Made by a program: the position numbers and the translations under genes. From positions 1-5,383 of the forward strand of contig JAODMA010000230.1 of assembly GCA_025464545.1 (NCBI GenBank): a stretch of DNA of 5,383 nucleotides, written 5' to 3'. Source of the DNA: Arthrobacter sp. (GTDB lineage: Bacteria > Actinomycetota > Actinomycetes > Actinomycetales > Micrococcaceae). Shown one piece after another: positions 1 through 5,326 of the stretch. Every line of letters starts with the position of its first letter. The first letter of the stretch is position 1. The notes under the pieces are model-generated. The model worked only from the letters and a program-made list of their open reading frames with translations, had not been told where the DNA came from and ran no database searches.

Positions 1-514
1 CGCTCCACCAGCCGCGCCGAGCCGTGCTGAGGTCGCCACTGGTGACGGCCTCGACTTCCCGCATCACGGTGCGCTCCGCGGGAGAGTAGGACACAATGCG
101 GCCGATCCGCGCGTGCCCCCGGCCGCCGTCGAAAAAGAACCCGTAGACGCCGTCGACCGTGGAGTCAGGAGTGGCGGCCAGGATCACGCGAAGCCCGTCG
201 CCGTCCCGGATCACCGCCAGAATCTCCTGGTCCTCGTCCCGTACGCGGGCTGGAGTGATCACCCGGCGCGCGAAATACAGGGCGAGGGCGGAGGATCCGG
301 CGGCGAGCAATCCGGCCGCGGCGCTCCCGCCGATGATGCCACCCACAACCCACTTCGCACCGCCGCGCAAGGAAACCTCCGCCCCGGGAGCCGTAGGGGC
401 GGTGACTGCCCTGCCCCCGGAGGTCCCCTGGAGGAAGGACTTTCCGCCGAAGGTCTTGCGGCGGAAAGGGGGGACCGATTTCGGGTCCGGCAGGAGGCGC
501 TGGAAGGAAGCCAT
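1..514 (-). CDS. Membrane-anchored protein, probable alpha/beta hydrolase, N-terminal part (runs off the left edge)
   Basis: An open frame of 171 codons runs from ATG at 514 down to base 1 with no stop, so the gene is cut by the window edge. Seen: a basic, Pro/Gly-rich N-terminus (residues 1-50); one hydrophobic Gly/Ala-rich segment at about 55-81 (WVVGGIIGGSAAAGLL...), followed at once by ARR, fitting a single membrane anchor; then a soluble region with DGVYGFFFDGG, GHARIG (134-139) and GDLSTARRGWWS (160-171). From memory, the YG-x-GGxGHARxG and GDLxxAxxGxWSG patterns occur before the catalytic domain of actinobacterial alpha/beta hydrolases (COG1073-like). The nucleophile and the rest of the catalytic machinery would lie outside the window, so activity cannot be judged. 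This frame is preferred to the overlapping minus-strand frame at 259-594 because it stays open to the edge and has G/C-rich third positions, a membrane segment and family-like motifs. No good Shine-Dalgarno precedes the ATG; see the -10 candidate at 521-526. Transcribed divergently from the 741 gene. Confidence 0.8.
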   Translation of the reverse strand, partial: MASFQRLLPDPKSVPPFRRKTFGGKSFLQGTSGGRAVTAPTAPGAEVSLRGGAKWVVGGIIGGSAAAGLLAAGSSALALYFARRVITPARVRDEDQEILAVIRDGDGLRVILAATPDSTVDGVYGFFFDGGRGHARIGRIVSYSPAERTVMREVEAVTSGDLSTARRGWWS

Positions 515-520
515 GCCACC

Positions 521-526
521 ATTCTT
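521..526 (-). promoter_or_regulatory. Candidate -10 box for the leaderless minus-strand gene
   Basis: On the minus strand, AAGAAT (within TAAGAAT, 527-521) is followed by exactly 6 nt (GGTGGC) and then the ATG at 514. This is the same geometry as the three plus-strand promoters of the window. The first base departs from the TANNNT consensus and no convincing -35 hexamer is visible, so this is the weakest of the four. Confidence 0.35.
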
Positions 527-728
527 ACTGAACTCTCCGCCCCGCACCGCATCAACACGGGCATGTCCCTCCAGGTCTGCCGGCCGGTCCACAACGAGCC
601 CTCAGCCCGGAATTCCCTCTCACCCCCCCATCGAACTGGCCGATTGGGCCACTCAGGCTACTTCGACGGACACGGAGACTTCAGGCGCTCCGAATGCCCG
701 ACTTCGTGCGGGGCCAGCGGCACCCGAC

Positions 729-734
729 TAGGCT
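729..734 (+). promoter_or_regulatory. -10 box of a leaderless promoter for the Usp-like/msrB unit
   Basis: TAGGCT fits the actinobacterial TANNNT -10 pattern and lies 6 nt before the ATG at 741, so transcription would begin at or within a base of the start codon. The six G residues directly before the ATG look like a Shine-Dalgarno but have zero spacing, which argues against ribosome-binding-site use and for a leaderless mRNA. No clear -35 is visible; TTCGTG at 703-708 would need a 20-nt spacer. The rest of the divergent gap (527-728) holds no other feature I can support beyond a weak TGGCC/GGCCA inverted repeat at 637-651. Confidence 0.55.
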
Positions 735-740
735 GGGGGG

Positions 741-1229
741 ATGAGTGATCCAATCGTCATTTTGACAGAAGAGCCCCTCGGCGCGGATGACCGCGTCAAC
801 ATCGAAACCCTGGTTGCCGGCGGTGATGCGCCGCTGGTGGTCCTGGTCCCGGCTAATACCGAACGGCACCTGCTGGTGGATTTCCTGGAGAACCTGTCCC
901 TTCTGGAAGTCTCCAAGGCCTTCCGTGAACTGACGACGCACTCCGACCCCGCCGAGGAAAGGGCTGAGGCCGCTGAAACGCTGGCATCCTCGGTGGCGGC
1001 CCTGCGCGGCATCGGCGGCGGCGTCTCCGGAGAAATCGTCGAGGGCAGGCCGGTCGACGGCCTGGTTGCCAAGGTAATGGAGCTCGGCGCCGGGCAGGCG
1101 GTGGTGATCACCCGTCCGCACGCCATCGCGGACACCTTCCACACCGACTGGGCCAACAAGGCGCAGGACAAGCTGGGCCTGCCCGTCCTGCATCTGTATG
1201 CGGGATCGGGATTTATCGGCGACTCCTGA
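741..1229 (+). CDS. Small universal-stress-protein-like (Usp/HUP fold) protein of unknown function
   Basis: A 162-residue cytosolic protein with no signal peptide or membrane segment. I do not recognise a named function. The layout suggests an alternating alpha/beta fold like UspA: beta strand PIVILTEE (4-11), strand APLVVLVPA (30-38), a long Glu/Ala-rich helix (69-89), then a strand with GEIVEGRPVDGLVAKVMELGA (97-117). That last piece resembles the Usp stretch in which a strand is followed by G-x-P and a helix. The C-terminus, VVIT-R-P-H (121-127) through LGLPVLHLY (145-153), parallels the Usp strand-loop-helix-strand ending in 'PVLVV'. The usual Usp ATP motif G-2x-G-9x-G(S/T) is absent; RPHAIADTFHTDWANKA stands in its place, so if homologous it probably does not bind ATP in the standard way. 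It starts at ATG 741, supported by the leaderless promoter, and ends 14 nt before msrB, so the two are probably co-transcribed. This suggests, but does not prove, a stress-related role. Confidence 0.8.
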   Translation: MSDPIVILTEEPLGADDRVNIETLVAGGDAPLVVLVPANTERHLLVDFLENLSLLEVSKAFRELTTHSDPAEERAEAAETLASSVAALRGIGGGVSGEIVEGRPVDGLVAKVMELGAGQAVVITRPHAIADTFHTDWANKAQDKLGLPVLHLYAGSGFIGDS

Positions 1230-1243
1230 GCGTTGTTGAGGCT

Positions 1244-1729
1244 ATGAGCATCTTTAACAACAGGCCAAAAGTTCTGCCAACAGCTGCCCCCGCAGGCCCT
1301 GCCCCGGAATCCGGCAAACCGGCGGTTGAAAAACCGGAGGAGCAGTGGCGTCAGGAACTGACGCCCGAAGAGTACCGGGTACTCCGCCAGGCCGGGACCG
1401 AGCGCCCGTACACGGGGGAGTACTGGGATACCCACACCGCGGGCGTCTACCAGTGCCGGGCGTGCGGCACCGAGCTCTTCACGAGCAACGAGAAGTTCGA
1501 TTCGCACTGCGGCTGGCCCTCCTTCTGGGCCCCGCTGGCAGAGGGCACCGTCCGCTACATCCATGACCGGACGATGGGCATGGACCGGGTGGAAGTCCGC
1601 TGCGCCGCCTGCGACTCCCACTTGGGCCATGTGTTCGAAGGCGAGGGCTACGGTACGCCCACCGACCAGCGCTACTGCATCAATTCGGTTTCCCTGAAGC
1701 TCGTCCAGGCCGAGGACGCCGGAAAGTAA
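1244..1729 (+). CDS. msrB: Peptide-methionine (R)-S-oxide reductase MsrB
   Basis: MsrB reduces the R epimer of methionine sulfoxide in proteins back to methionine in the cytosol, usually recycled by thioredoxin. The 161-residue protein has the complete family signature: two zinc-binding CxxC pairs (C71/C74 in CRAC and C120/C123 in CAAC), the CGWPSF motif (89-94) whose Cys89 is the usual recycling cysteine, the substrate-pocket segment DSHLGHVF (124-131), and the catalytic Cys145 in RYCINSVSL. Nothing essential is missing. The catalytic domain begins near residue 34 (QWRQELTPEEYRVLR). Residues 8-33 are a Pro/Ala/Lys-rich extension that looks disordered, and it is not a signal peptide. The start at 1244 is the only ATG before the domain, but its ribosome-binding site is poor: GAGG (1238-1241) is only 2 nt from the ATG. 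Translation may therefore depend partly on the upstream gene, whose stop is 14 nt away. A hairpin follows the stop codon. Confidence 0.96.
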   Translation: MSIFNNRPKVLPTAAPAGPAPESGKPAVEKPEEQWRQELTPEEYRVLRQAGTERPYTGEYWDTHTAGVYQCRACGTELFTSNEKFDSHCGWPSFWAPLAEGTVRYIHDRTMGMDRVEVRCAACDSHLGHVFEGEGYGTPTDQRYCINSVSLKLVQAEDAGK

Positions 1730-1731
1730 CC

Positions 1732-1761
1732 CCCGCGGGCCGCCTGAGGGCCGCCCGCGGG
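1732..1761 (+). terminator. GC-rich hairpin after msrB, probable terminator
   Basis: CCCGCGGGC (1732-1740) and GCCCGCGGG (1753-1761) are perfect inverted repeats forming a 9-bp, nearly all-GC stem with a 12-nt loop, beginning 2 nt after the msrB stop codon. No U-tract follows (the next bases are CCACCCCCGG). This is a common look for terminator-like hairpins in high-GC actinobacteria, but termination efficiency cannot be read from the sequence. Confidence 0.6.
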
Positions 1762-1813
1762 CCACCCCCGGACCGGGCAGCCACGTTCGCGCTGGAGCTG
1801 GAGCGTAGTCAGC

Positions 1814-1861
1814 GGCCCTTTTGCCTCAGACTTTCTTATGCTCAGGGCCATTTTGCATTAG
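1814..1861 (+). repeat. Imperfect direct repeat upstream of the DUF6421 gene
   Basis: GGCCCTTTTGCCTCAG (1814-1829) and GGCCATTTTGCATTAG (1846-1861) match at 13 of 16 positions, with starts 32 bp apart, close to three helical turns. They lie in the AT-richer middle of a 221-bp intergenic region, upstream of the best promoter candidate at 1876-1884. They could be a pair of regulator sites; no known operator consensus is recognised. Confidence 0.4.
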
Positions 1862-1875
1862 CACTCCTGTTTGCT

Positions 1876-1884
1876 TGCTACGCT
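1876..1884 (+). promoter_or_regulatory. Candidate extended -10 promoter for DUF6421-SDR
   Basis: TGC-TACGCT combines an extended -10 TGn with a TANNNT hexamer (1879-1884). The start would be near 1891, giving a 5' leader of about 60 nt. No good -35 stands at 17 nt (TTGCAT at 1853-1858 is 20 nt away). TATGCT at 1837-1842 is an alternative -10. Unlike the other units in the window, this gene is not predicted to be leaderless. Confidence 0.35.
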
Positions 1885-1903
1885 CGCCGTAGAGACCAAA
1901 AGA

Positions 1904-1926
1904 GCGACGCGACGCACCGGCGTCGC
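1904..1926 (+). other. 5'-leader hairpin ahead of the DUF6421 gene
   Basis: GCGACGC occurs twice in overlap (1904-1910 and 1909-1915) and can pair in either register with GCGTCGC (1920-1926). This gives a 7-bp GC stem with a 9-nt or a 4-nt loop. It ends 13 nt before the AAAGG ribosome-binding site (1940-1944), so it could tune leader stability or translation. No known riboswitch class is recognised. Confidence 0.4.
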
Positions 1927-1950
1927 CCGCAGCAAACAGAAAGGCGCCCG

Positions 1951-3354
1951 ATGACGATGACCACCACCGCAATCACCGCCACCGCCCCCATCACCGCCGC
2001 CACGCCCGAGTGGCTGCGGCTCAAGGCAGCCGCTACCGCATTGCAGGCACTCCAGGCACAGGACGGATCCGTCCCCGACACCGCGGAGCATCCGGCCGCC
2101 GCGGGCCACGTTGACGCCATCACCTCAGCCATCCAAAGCCTCGCCCCGGCCTTCCCGCACGACGTGGACTACCTCGAGCTCCTTGTCGCCGACTTCGGAC
2201 GCTGGGCCGCCGCCGGCTTCGGCGTCCCCGACTTCCTGGACTCACTGCAGGCCTTCCAGCCCCAGCAGCACCGGATCAACGGACTCCAGCACCTTGTGGT
2301 CTTCCCGATGTACACCCAGAACGGCAGCAGCAACCGCTTGGTCGAAGCCGTGTTGATCGAGGTCATCTGGCCCGAATTCATCGCCGGACTGGAGGAGGGC
2401 GAATACTCCAACAAACTCTTCGTGCCGATCCGCTTCCTCGACTTCACCCCCGGGTACAACACCAACTCGGCGGTACTCTTCCCGGAAACCGTAGCCGTCC
2501 GCGAAACCCCCACTTTCACCTGGGGTGCCATTTTCGCGGACCGCGAGGCGGCCCGTTTCCGCCGTGTGCTCCGGGCCGCCGCGGACATCACCTCCCTGCA
2601 GCTGCCCGAGGACGCCGCGGCCCTGCTTGAGGACCAGGAGTTGACCCAGGCAACGTTCGTCATGTGGGACCTCATTCACGACCGCACCCACATGCGCGGA
2701 GACCTGCCGTTCGATCCGTTCATGATCAAGCAGCGAATGCCGTTCTTCCTCTACTCTCTCGAGGAACTGCGGTGCGACCTGACCGCCTTCCGCGAGTCCG
2801 TGAAGATCGAAAAAGATGACGACGCGGACCCGGAGGCCCGCCGGCACGCCAAACTGGTGCAGTACGCCGTCATCTTCGACCGGATCTTCCGCTTCGCCAT
2901 CACCGGCAGCCGCGTCCGCAATTACGACGGCCTCGGCGGACAGCTCCTGTTCGCCTGGATGCACCAGCACCACGTGCTGCACTGGACCGACAGCAAGCTC
3001 AGCATCGATTGGGACGAGGCGGCCGACGTCGTCGTGAAACTCGGCGCCCGGATCGAGGAACTTTACTGGCGCTCGATTGACCGGCCGAAGATGGCCCACT
3101 GGCTGGCGGCCTACGAGCTGATTTCCGGGACCGTCACGCCCAACCCGGCCTCCGTCTGGGCCAAGGGCCCGGAGGCGCTGCCGCTGGACGGCCCGCCGCG
3201 CGGCCTCACCGACCAGGTCCTCGACGACGAGTTCCCGCTGTCCATGTTCTACGAGGCCCTGGAGAAGAAGATGCGTCCCGTCATCGAATCCACCGCCGGT
3301 ATCACGGGGTCCTCAGACACCGGCGCTGAGACCACGGCAATGAACGCAGGATGA
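1951..3354 (+). CDS. DUF6421 family protein, possible zincin-like metalloprotein
   Basis: A 467-residue soluble protein with no signal peptide or membrane segment, recognised from memory as the actinobacterial DUF6421 family, whose function is unknown to me. The first ~18 residues are Thr/Ala-rich and the last ~25 (from about 443) are a Ser/Thr/Ala/Gly-rich tail; both look disordered. Seen in the core: LIHDRTHMRGDLPFDPF, with H243, D244 and H247, then SLEELRCDL with E271, E272 and D276. Further on come YDGLGGQLLFAWMHQHH (325-341) and DSKLSIDWDEA (347-357). In M49-like metallopeptidases (dipeptidyl peptidase III and relatives) two His of an HE-motif and the second Glu of EE-x-(R/K)-A-(D/E) bind zinc, followed in bacterial relatives by a G-x-G-N-x-x-Q/L-x-W region. 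The resemblance is suggestive, with Asp in place of the catalytic Glu. Start: ATG 1951 with AAAGG (1940-1944) at 6-nt spacing; an in-frame ATG two codons later is less well spaced. The stop overlaps the SDR start (ATGA), so translation is probably coupled. Confidence 0.85.
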   Translation: MTMTTTAITATAPITAATPEWLRLKAAATALQALQAQDGSVPDTAEHPAAAGHVDAITSAIQSLAPAFPHDVDYLELLVADFGRWAAAGFGVPDFLDSLQAFQPQQHRINGLQHLVVFPMYTQNGSSNRLVEAVLIEVIWPEFIAGLEEGEYSNKLFVPIRFLDFTPGYNTNSAVLFPETVAVRETPTFTWGAIFADREAARFRRVLRAAADITSLQLPEDAAALLEDQELTQATFVMWDLIHDRTHMRGDLPFDPFMIKQRMPFFLYSLEELRCDLTAFRESVKIEKDDDADPEARRHAKLVQYAVIFDRIFRFAITGSRVRNYDGLGGQLLFAWMHQHHVLHWTDSKLSIDWDEAADVVVKLGARIEELYWRSIDRPKMAHWLAAYELISGTVTPNPASVWAKGPEALPLDGPPRGLTDQVLDDEFPLSMFYEALEKKMRPVIESTAGITGSSDTGAETTAMNAG

Positions 3355-4085
3355 GCGCACCCCGGACCCTGAACGTAGTGGTGACGGGCGGCAGCGGCCC
3401 CTCCGGGATCGCCACCGCCCGGGCCCTGCGCGACGCCGGGCACACCGTTTTTACGGTGGGCTCCGACGGACCCCGGATCGAGGCCGCCGCCGCGGAAGCG
3501 GGCAGCGGGGTCACCCCGCTGGTCTGCGACCTCACCAGTCCGGCGGAGGTCCGGTCCCTGCACGCCACGATCACCGCCACGGCGGGAAGGGTCGACGGCG
3601 TGATCCACCTCGTGGGCGGGTGGCGAGGTGCTAAGGGCATAACGGACCAGAGCGACGAGGACTGGGATGCCCTGGAACGCAGCGCCATCACCACGGTCCG
3701 CAACGTCACCCGGGTCTTCTACGATGACCTTGCAGCCTCGGACACCGGCCGCTTCGCCATGGTTTCCTCCACCGCGGCGGGCAGCCCGACGGCGGCGGCA
3801 GCCAGCTACGTGGCCGCCAAGGCCGCGGCCGAGGCCTGGACCCTCGCGATGGCGGACGGATTCCGCCGCGACCAGTCAGGCCGCAAAAACGAGCCGGTCG
3901 AGCAGCGCAGTGCCGCCGTAGTCTTCGTGGTCAAGGCACTTGTCGACGCCGGGATGCGGGCGAAGTCCCCCGAGCGCAACTTCCCGGGTTTCACCGACGT
4001 CGAGGAGCTGGCCGCTGCCGCCGTCGGCCTCTTCACCACTCCGGCCGCCGAGCTGAACGGCCAACGGCTGCTGTTGAGCCGCTGA
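3351..4085 (+). CDS. Short-chain dehydrogenase/reductase (SDR family), atypical clade
   Basis: A 244-residue cytosolic Rossmann-fold oxidoreductase expected to use NAD(P)H to interconvert an alcohol and a carbonyl; the substrate is unknown. Seen: an N-terminal nucleotide-binding loop TGGSGPSGIA (12-21), the strand-end CDLTS (59-63, Asp60 in the usual adenine-contact position), the active-site Ser140 in MVSSTAA exactly 13 residues before Tyr153, and the YxxxK motif Y153-V-A-A-K157. Length is normal for a classical SDR. Two features are unusual: the second Gly of TGxxxGxG is replaced by Pro17, and the normal NNAG motif reads HLVGGW (86-91). The residue after strand beta-2 is Ser38/Asp39, which does not clearly choose NAD over NADP. 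A classical catalytic Asn is not obvious in helix alpha-4. The start codon overlaps the DUF6421 stop (ATGA) with only AGG abutting the ATG, so translation is probably coupled. The aldolase gene follows 37 nt later from its own promoter. Confidence 0.9.
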   Translation: MSAPRTLNVVVTGGSGPSGIATARALRDAGHTVFTVGSDGPRIEAAAAEAGSGVTPLVCDLTSPAEVRSLHATITATAGRVDGVIHLVGGWRGAKGITDQSDEDWDALERSAITTVRNVTRVFYDDLAASDTGRFAMVSSTAAGSPTAAAASYVAAKAAAEAWTLAMADGFRRDQSGRKNEPVEQRSAAVVFVVKALVDAGMRAKSPERNFPGFTDVEELAAAAVGLFTTPAAELNGQRLLLSR

Positions 4086-4110
4086 ACTTAGCGTTCCGGC
4101 CCGACATCCC

Positions 4111-4116
4111 TAGACT
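4111..4116 (+). promoter_or_regulatory. -10 box of a leaderless promoter for the aldolase gene
   Basis: TAGACT is followed by exactly 6 nt (GAAAGT) and the GTG start at 4123. It lies in the 37-nt gap after the SDR gene. A weak -35 such as TTAGCG (4088-4093) would give a 17-nt spacer. The geometry supports GTG 4123 over the in-frame ATG at 4135. The aldolase can therefore probably be transcribed apart from DUF6421-SDR, although read-through is also possible because no terminator separates them. Confidence 0.6.
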
Positions 4117-4122
4117 GAAAGT

Positions 4123-5223
4123 GTGAGCAAACCGATGACAAGCACCGTTGAAACTGCCCCCGCCAGCACCACGGCACGGCTCCATGACCCGTCCGTCCGC
4201 GGCTTCGCCTCGGACAACTACTCGGGCGTACATCCCGAGGTGCTGGCAGCGCTGGCCGCCGCCAACGAGGGCCACCAGGTCTCCTACGGCGAGGACGATT
4301 ACACCGCCCGGCTCCAGCAGCTGATGGAAGAGCACTTCGGCGGAGGAATTGAGTGCTTCCCGGTCTTCAACGGCACCGGCGCCAACGTGCTGTCGCTGCA
4401 GTCCCTGCTGCCCCGCTGGGGAGCCGTCATCTGCGCCTCCACCGCGCACATCAACATGGACGAGAACGGAGCCCCGGAACGGATCGGCGGCATCAAGTTG
4501 CTGCAGGTCCACACCACCGACGGCAAGCTCACCCCCGAGTTGATCGACAAGGAGGCCTGGGGCTGGGGCGACGAGCACCGCGCCCAGCCCCTGGCCGTGT
4601 CCATTACGCAGACCACGGAACTGGGCACCTGCTACACCCCGGAGGAGGTCCGGGCCATCGCTGAGCATGTCCATTCCAAGGGCATGAAACTGCACATGGA
4701 CGGCGCCCGGCTGGCCAACGCCGCCGCTCACCTGAATGTGCCGCTGCGGGCCTTCACCCGGGACGCCGGCGTGGACATCCTCTCCTTCGGCGGAACCAAG
4801 AACGGCTTGCTCTTCGGCGAGGTCGTCGTGGCGCTGAACCCGGAGGCCGCCCACGGCCTGGTCTACCTGCGCAAGATGAACATGCAGCTGGCTTCCAAGA
4901 TGCGCTTCATGTCCGCACAGTTCATCGCGCTGCTCGAGGGCGACCTGTGGCTGCGCTCGGCATCCCATGCCAACGCCATGGCGGCCCGGCTGCGTGCCGG
5001 CGTCGAATCGATCCCCGGAGTCCAGCTGAGCCAGAAGACCGAATCCAACGGCGTCTTCGCGGTGCTGCCCGCCGGCGTCGCGGACCGGCTGCGCACCTCC
5101 TTCCGTTTCTACGACTGGAACGAGGCGGCCCGCGAGGTCCGCTGGATGTGTTCCTTTGATACCACCGAGGAGGATGTTGACTCCTTCATCGCGGCCATCA
5201 AGCGCGAGCTCGCGGCCCTCTGA
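4123..5223 (+). CDS. Low-specificity L-threonine aldolase family (beta-eliminating lyase), PLP-dependent
   Basis: A cytosolic fold-type-I PLP enzyme of 366 residues, a normal length for the family (ltaE/GLY1-like). Members cleave L-threonine, L-allo-threonine or other beta-hydroxy-alpha-amino acids into glycine and an aldehyde, reversibly. Seen: the N-terminal motif SDNYSGVHPEV (30-40), the phosphate-binding loop NGTGAN (83-88), a conserved His109 in TAHINMDENGAPE placed to stack on the PLP ring, Asp193 and Arg196 in HMDGARLAN, which contact the pyridine nitrogen and substrate carboxylate side in this fold, and the Schiff-base Lys226 in SFGGTKNG. All catalytic elements are present. The SFGGTKNG form is typical of the low-specificity and phenylserine aldolase branch, so threonine need not be the physiological substrate. 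GTG 4123 is chosen because of the -10 box 6 nt upstream; the first ~20 residues are poorly conserved-looking, so ATG 4135 cannot be excluded. GC palindromes follow the stop. Confidence 0.93.
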   Translation: MSKPMTSTVETAPASTTARLHDPSVRGFASDNYSGVHPEVLAALAAANEGHQVSYGEDDYTARLQQLMEEHFGGGIECFPVFNGTGANVLSLQSLLPRWGAVICASTAHINMDENGAPERIGGIKLLQVHTTDGKLTPELIDKEAWGWGDEHRAQPLAVSITQTTELGTCYTPEEVRAIAEHVHSKGMKLHMDGARLANAAAHLNVPLRAFTRDAGVDILSFGGTKNGLLFGEVVVALNPEAAHGLVYLRKMNMQLASKMRFMSAQFIALLEGDLWLRSASHANAMAARLRAGVESIPGVQLSQKTESNGVFAVLPAGVADRLRTSFRFYDWNEAAREVRWMCSFDTTEEDVDSFIAAIKRELAAL

Positions 5224-5225
5224 CA

Positions 5226-5308
5226 CCGGCTCCCGCCGGCCCATGCCCGGCCGGGCGGCGCCGGGCCTGCCCGTCCGGGCGGCGAGCCTGCCGGGCTTCC
5301 CGCCCGGC
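5226..5308 (+). terminator. Cluster of GC palindromes after the aldolase gene, probable terminator region
   Basis: Several hairpins are packed into 83 nt: CCGGC/GCCGG with a TCCC loop (5226-5239); the perfect palindrome GCCCGGCCGGGC (5245-5256), whose left arm GCCCGGC can also pair with GCCGGGC at 5260-5266; and GCCGGGC/GCCCGGC with a TTCCC loop (5290-5308). The 10-mer CCGGGCGGCG is repeated directly at 5251-5260 and 5275-5284. No U-tract follows any stem. The last hairpin reaches to 7 nt before the next -10 box, so it overlaps that promoter's -35 region. Confidence 0.5.
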
Positions 5309-5314
5309 GTTGCA

Positions 5315-5320
5315 TAATCT
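5315..5320 (+). promoter_or_regulatory. -10 box of a leaderless promoter for the right-edge gene
   Basis: TAATCT lies exactly 6 nt (TCCATT) before the GTG at 5327; the overlapping CATAAT (5313-5318) is an alternative reading. No Shine-Dalgarno is present before the GTG. The -35 region falls within the hairpin at 5290-5308, and no clear -35 hexamer is visible. Confidence 0.55.
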
Positions 5321-5326
5321 TCCATT

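Noticed and set aside
259..594. 111-codon minus-strand frame starting upstream of 514 with GGAGGG before an ATG
   Set aside because: It has a tempting ribosome-binding site but closes within the window, and its product is Ser/Pro/Arg-rich. The frame starting at 514 stays open to the edge and carries a membrane segment and conserved-looking motifs.
735..740. GGGGGG before ATG 741 as a Shine-Dalgarno
   Set aside because: Zero spacing to the start codon makes ribosome-binding-site use unlikely; the leaderless reading with TAGGCT 6 nt upstream explains the site better.
113..748. 211-codon plus-strand open frame (and a 190-codon frame at 159-731) across the left region
   Set aside because: Both are shadows of the minus-strand hydrolase-like gene and read through the divergent intergenic region; the translations are low-complexity Arg/Pro/Gly/Ala sequence.
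728..1765. 345-codon minus-strand open frame opposite the Usp-like and msrB genes
   Set aside because: It covers two genes with clear plus-strand signatures and runs through the terminator hairpin; the translation is Arg/Ser/Pro-rich with no domain.
1858..1866. Exact left half (TTAGCACTC) of the CIRCE/HrcA operator upstream of DUF6421
   Set aside because: CIRCE needs GAGTGCTAA 9 nt downstream, and the bases there (TGCTACGCT) do not match. A single 9-mer is plausible by chance and the downstream gene is not a chaperone.
2242..3099. 285-codon minus-strand open frame inside the DUF6421 gene
   Set aside because: Antisense shadow; the plus strand has a ribosome-binding site, family resemblance and a stop/start overlap with the next gene.
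4135..4137. ATG at 4135 as the aldolase start
   Set aside because: It is in frame and possible, but there is no ribosome-binding site for it, while the GTG at 4123 sits exactly 6 nt after a -10 box.
4033..5325. 430-codon minus-strand open frame opposite the aldolase gene
   Set aside because: It is a composition shadow of a high-GC gene. The plus-strand aldolase has all catalytic motifs, and the antisense product shows no recognisable motif, only Gly/Gln/Val/His-rich sequence.
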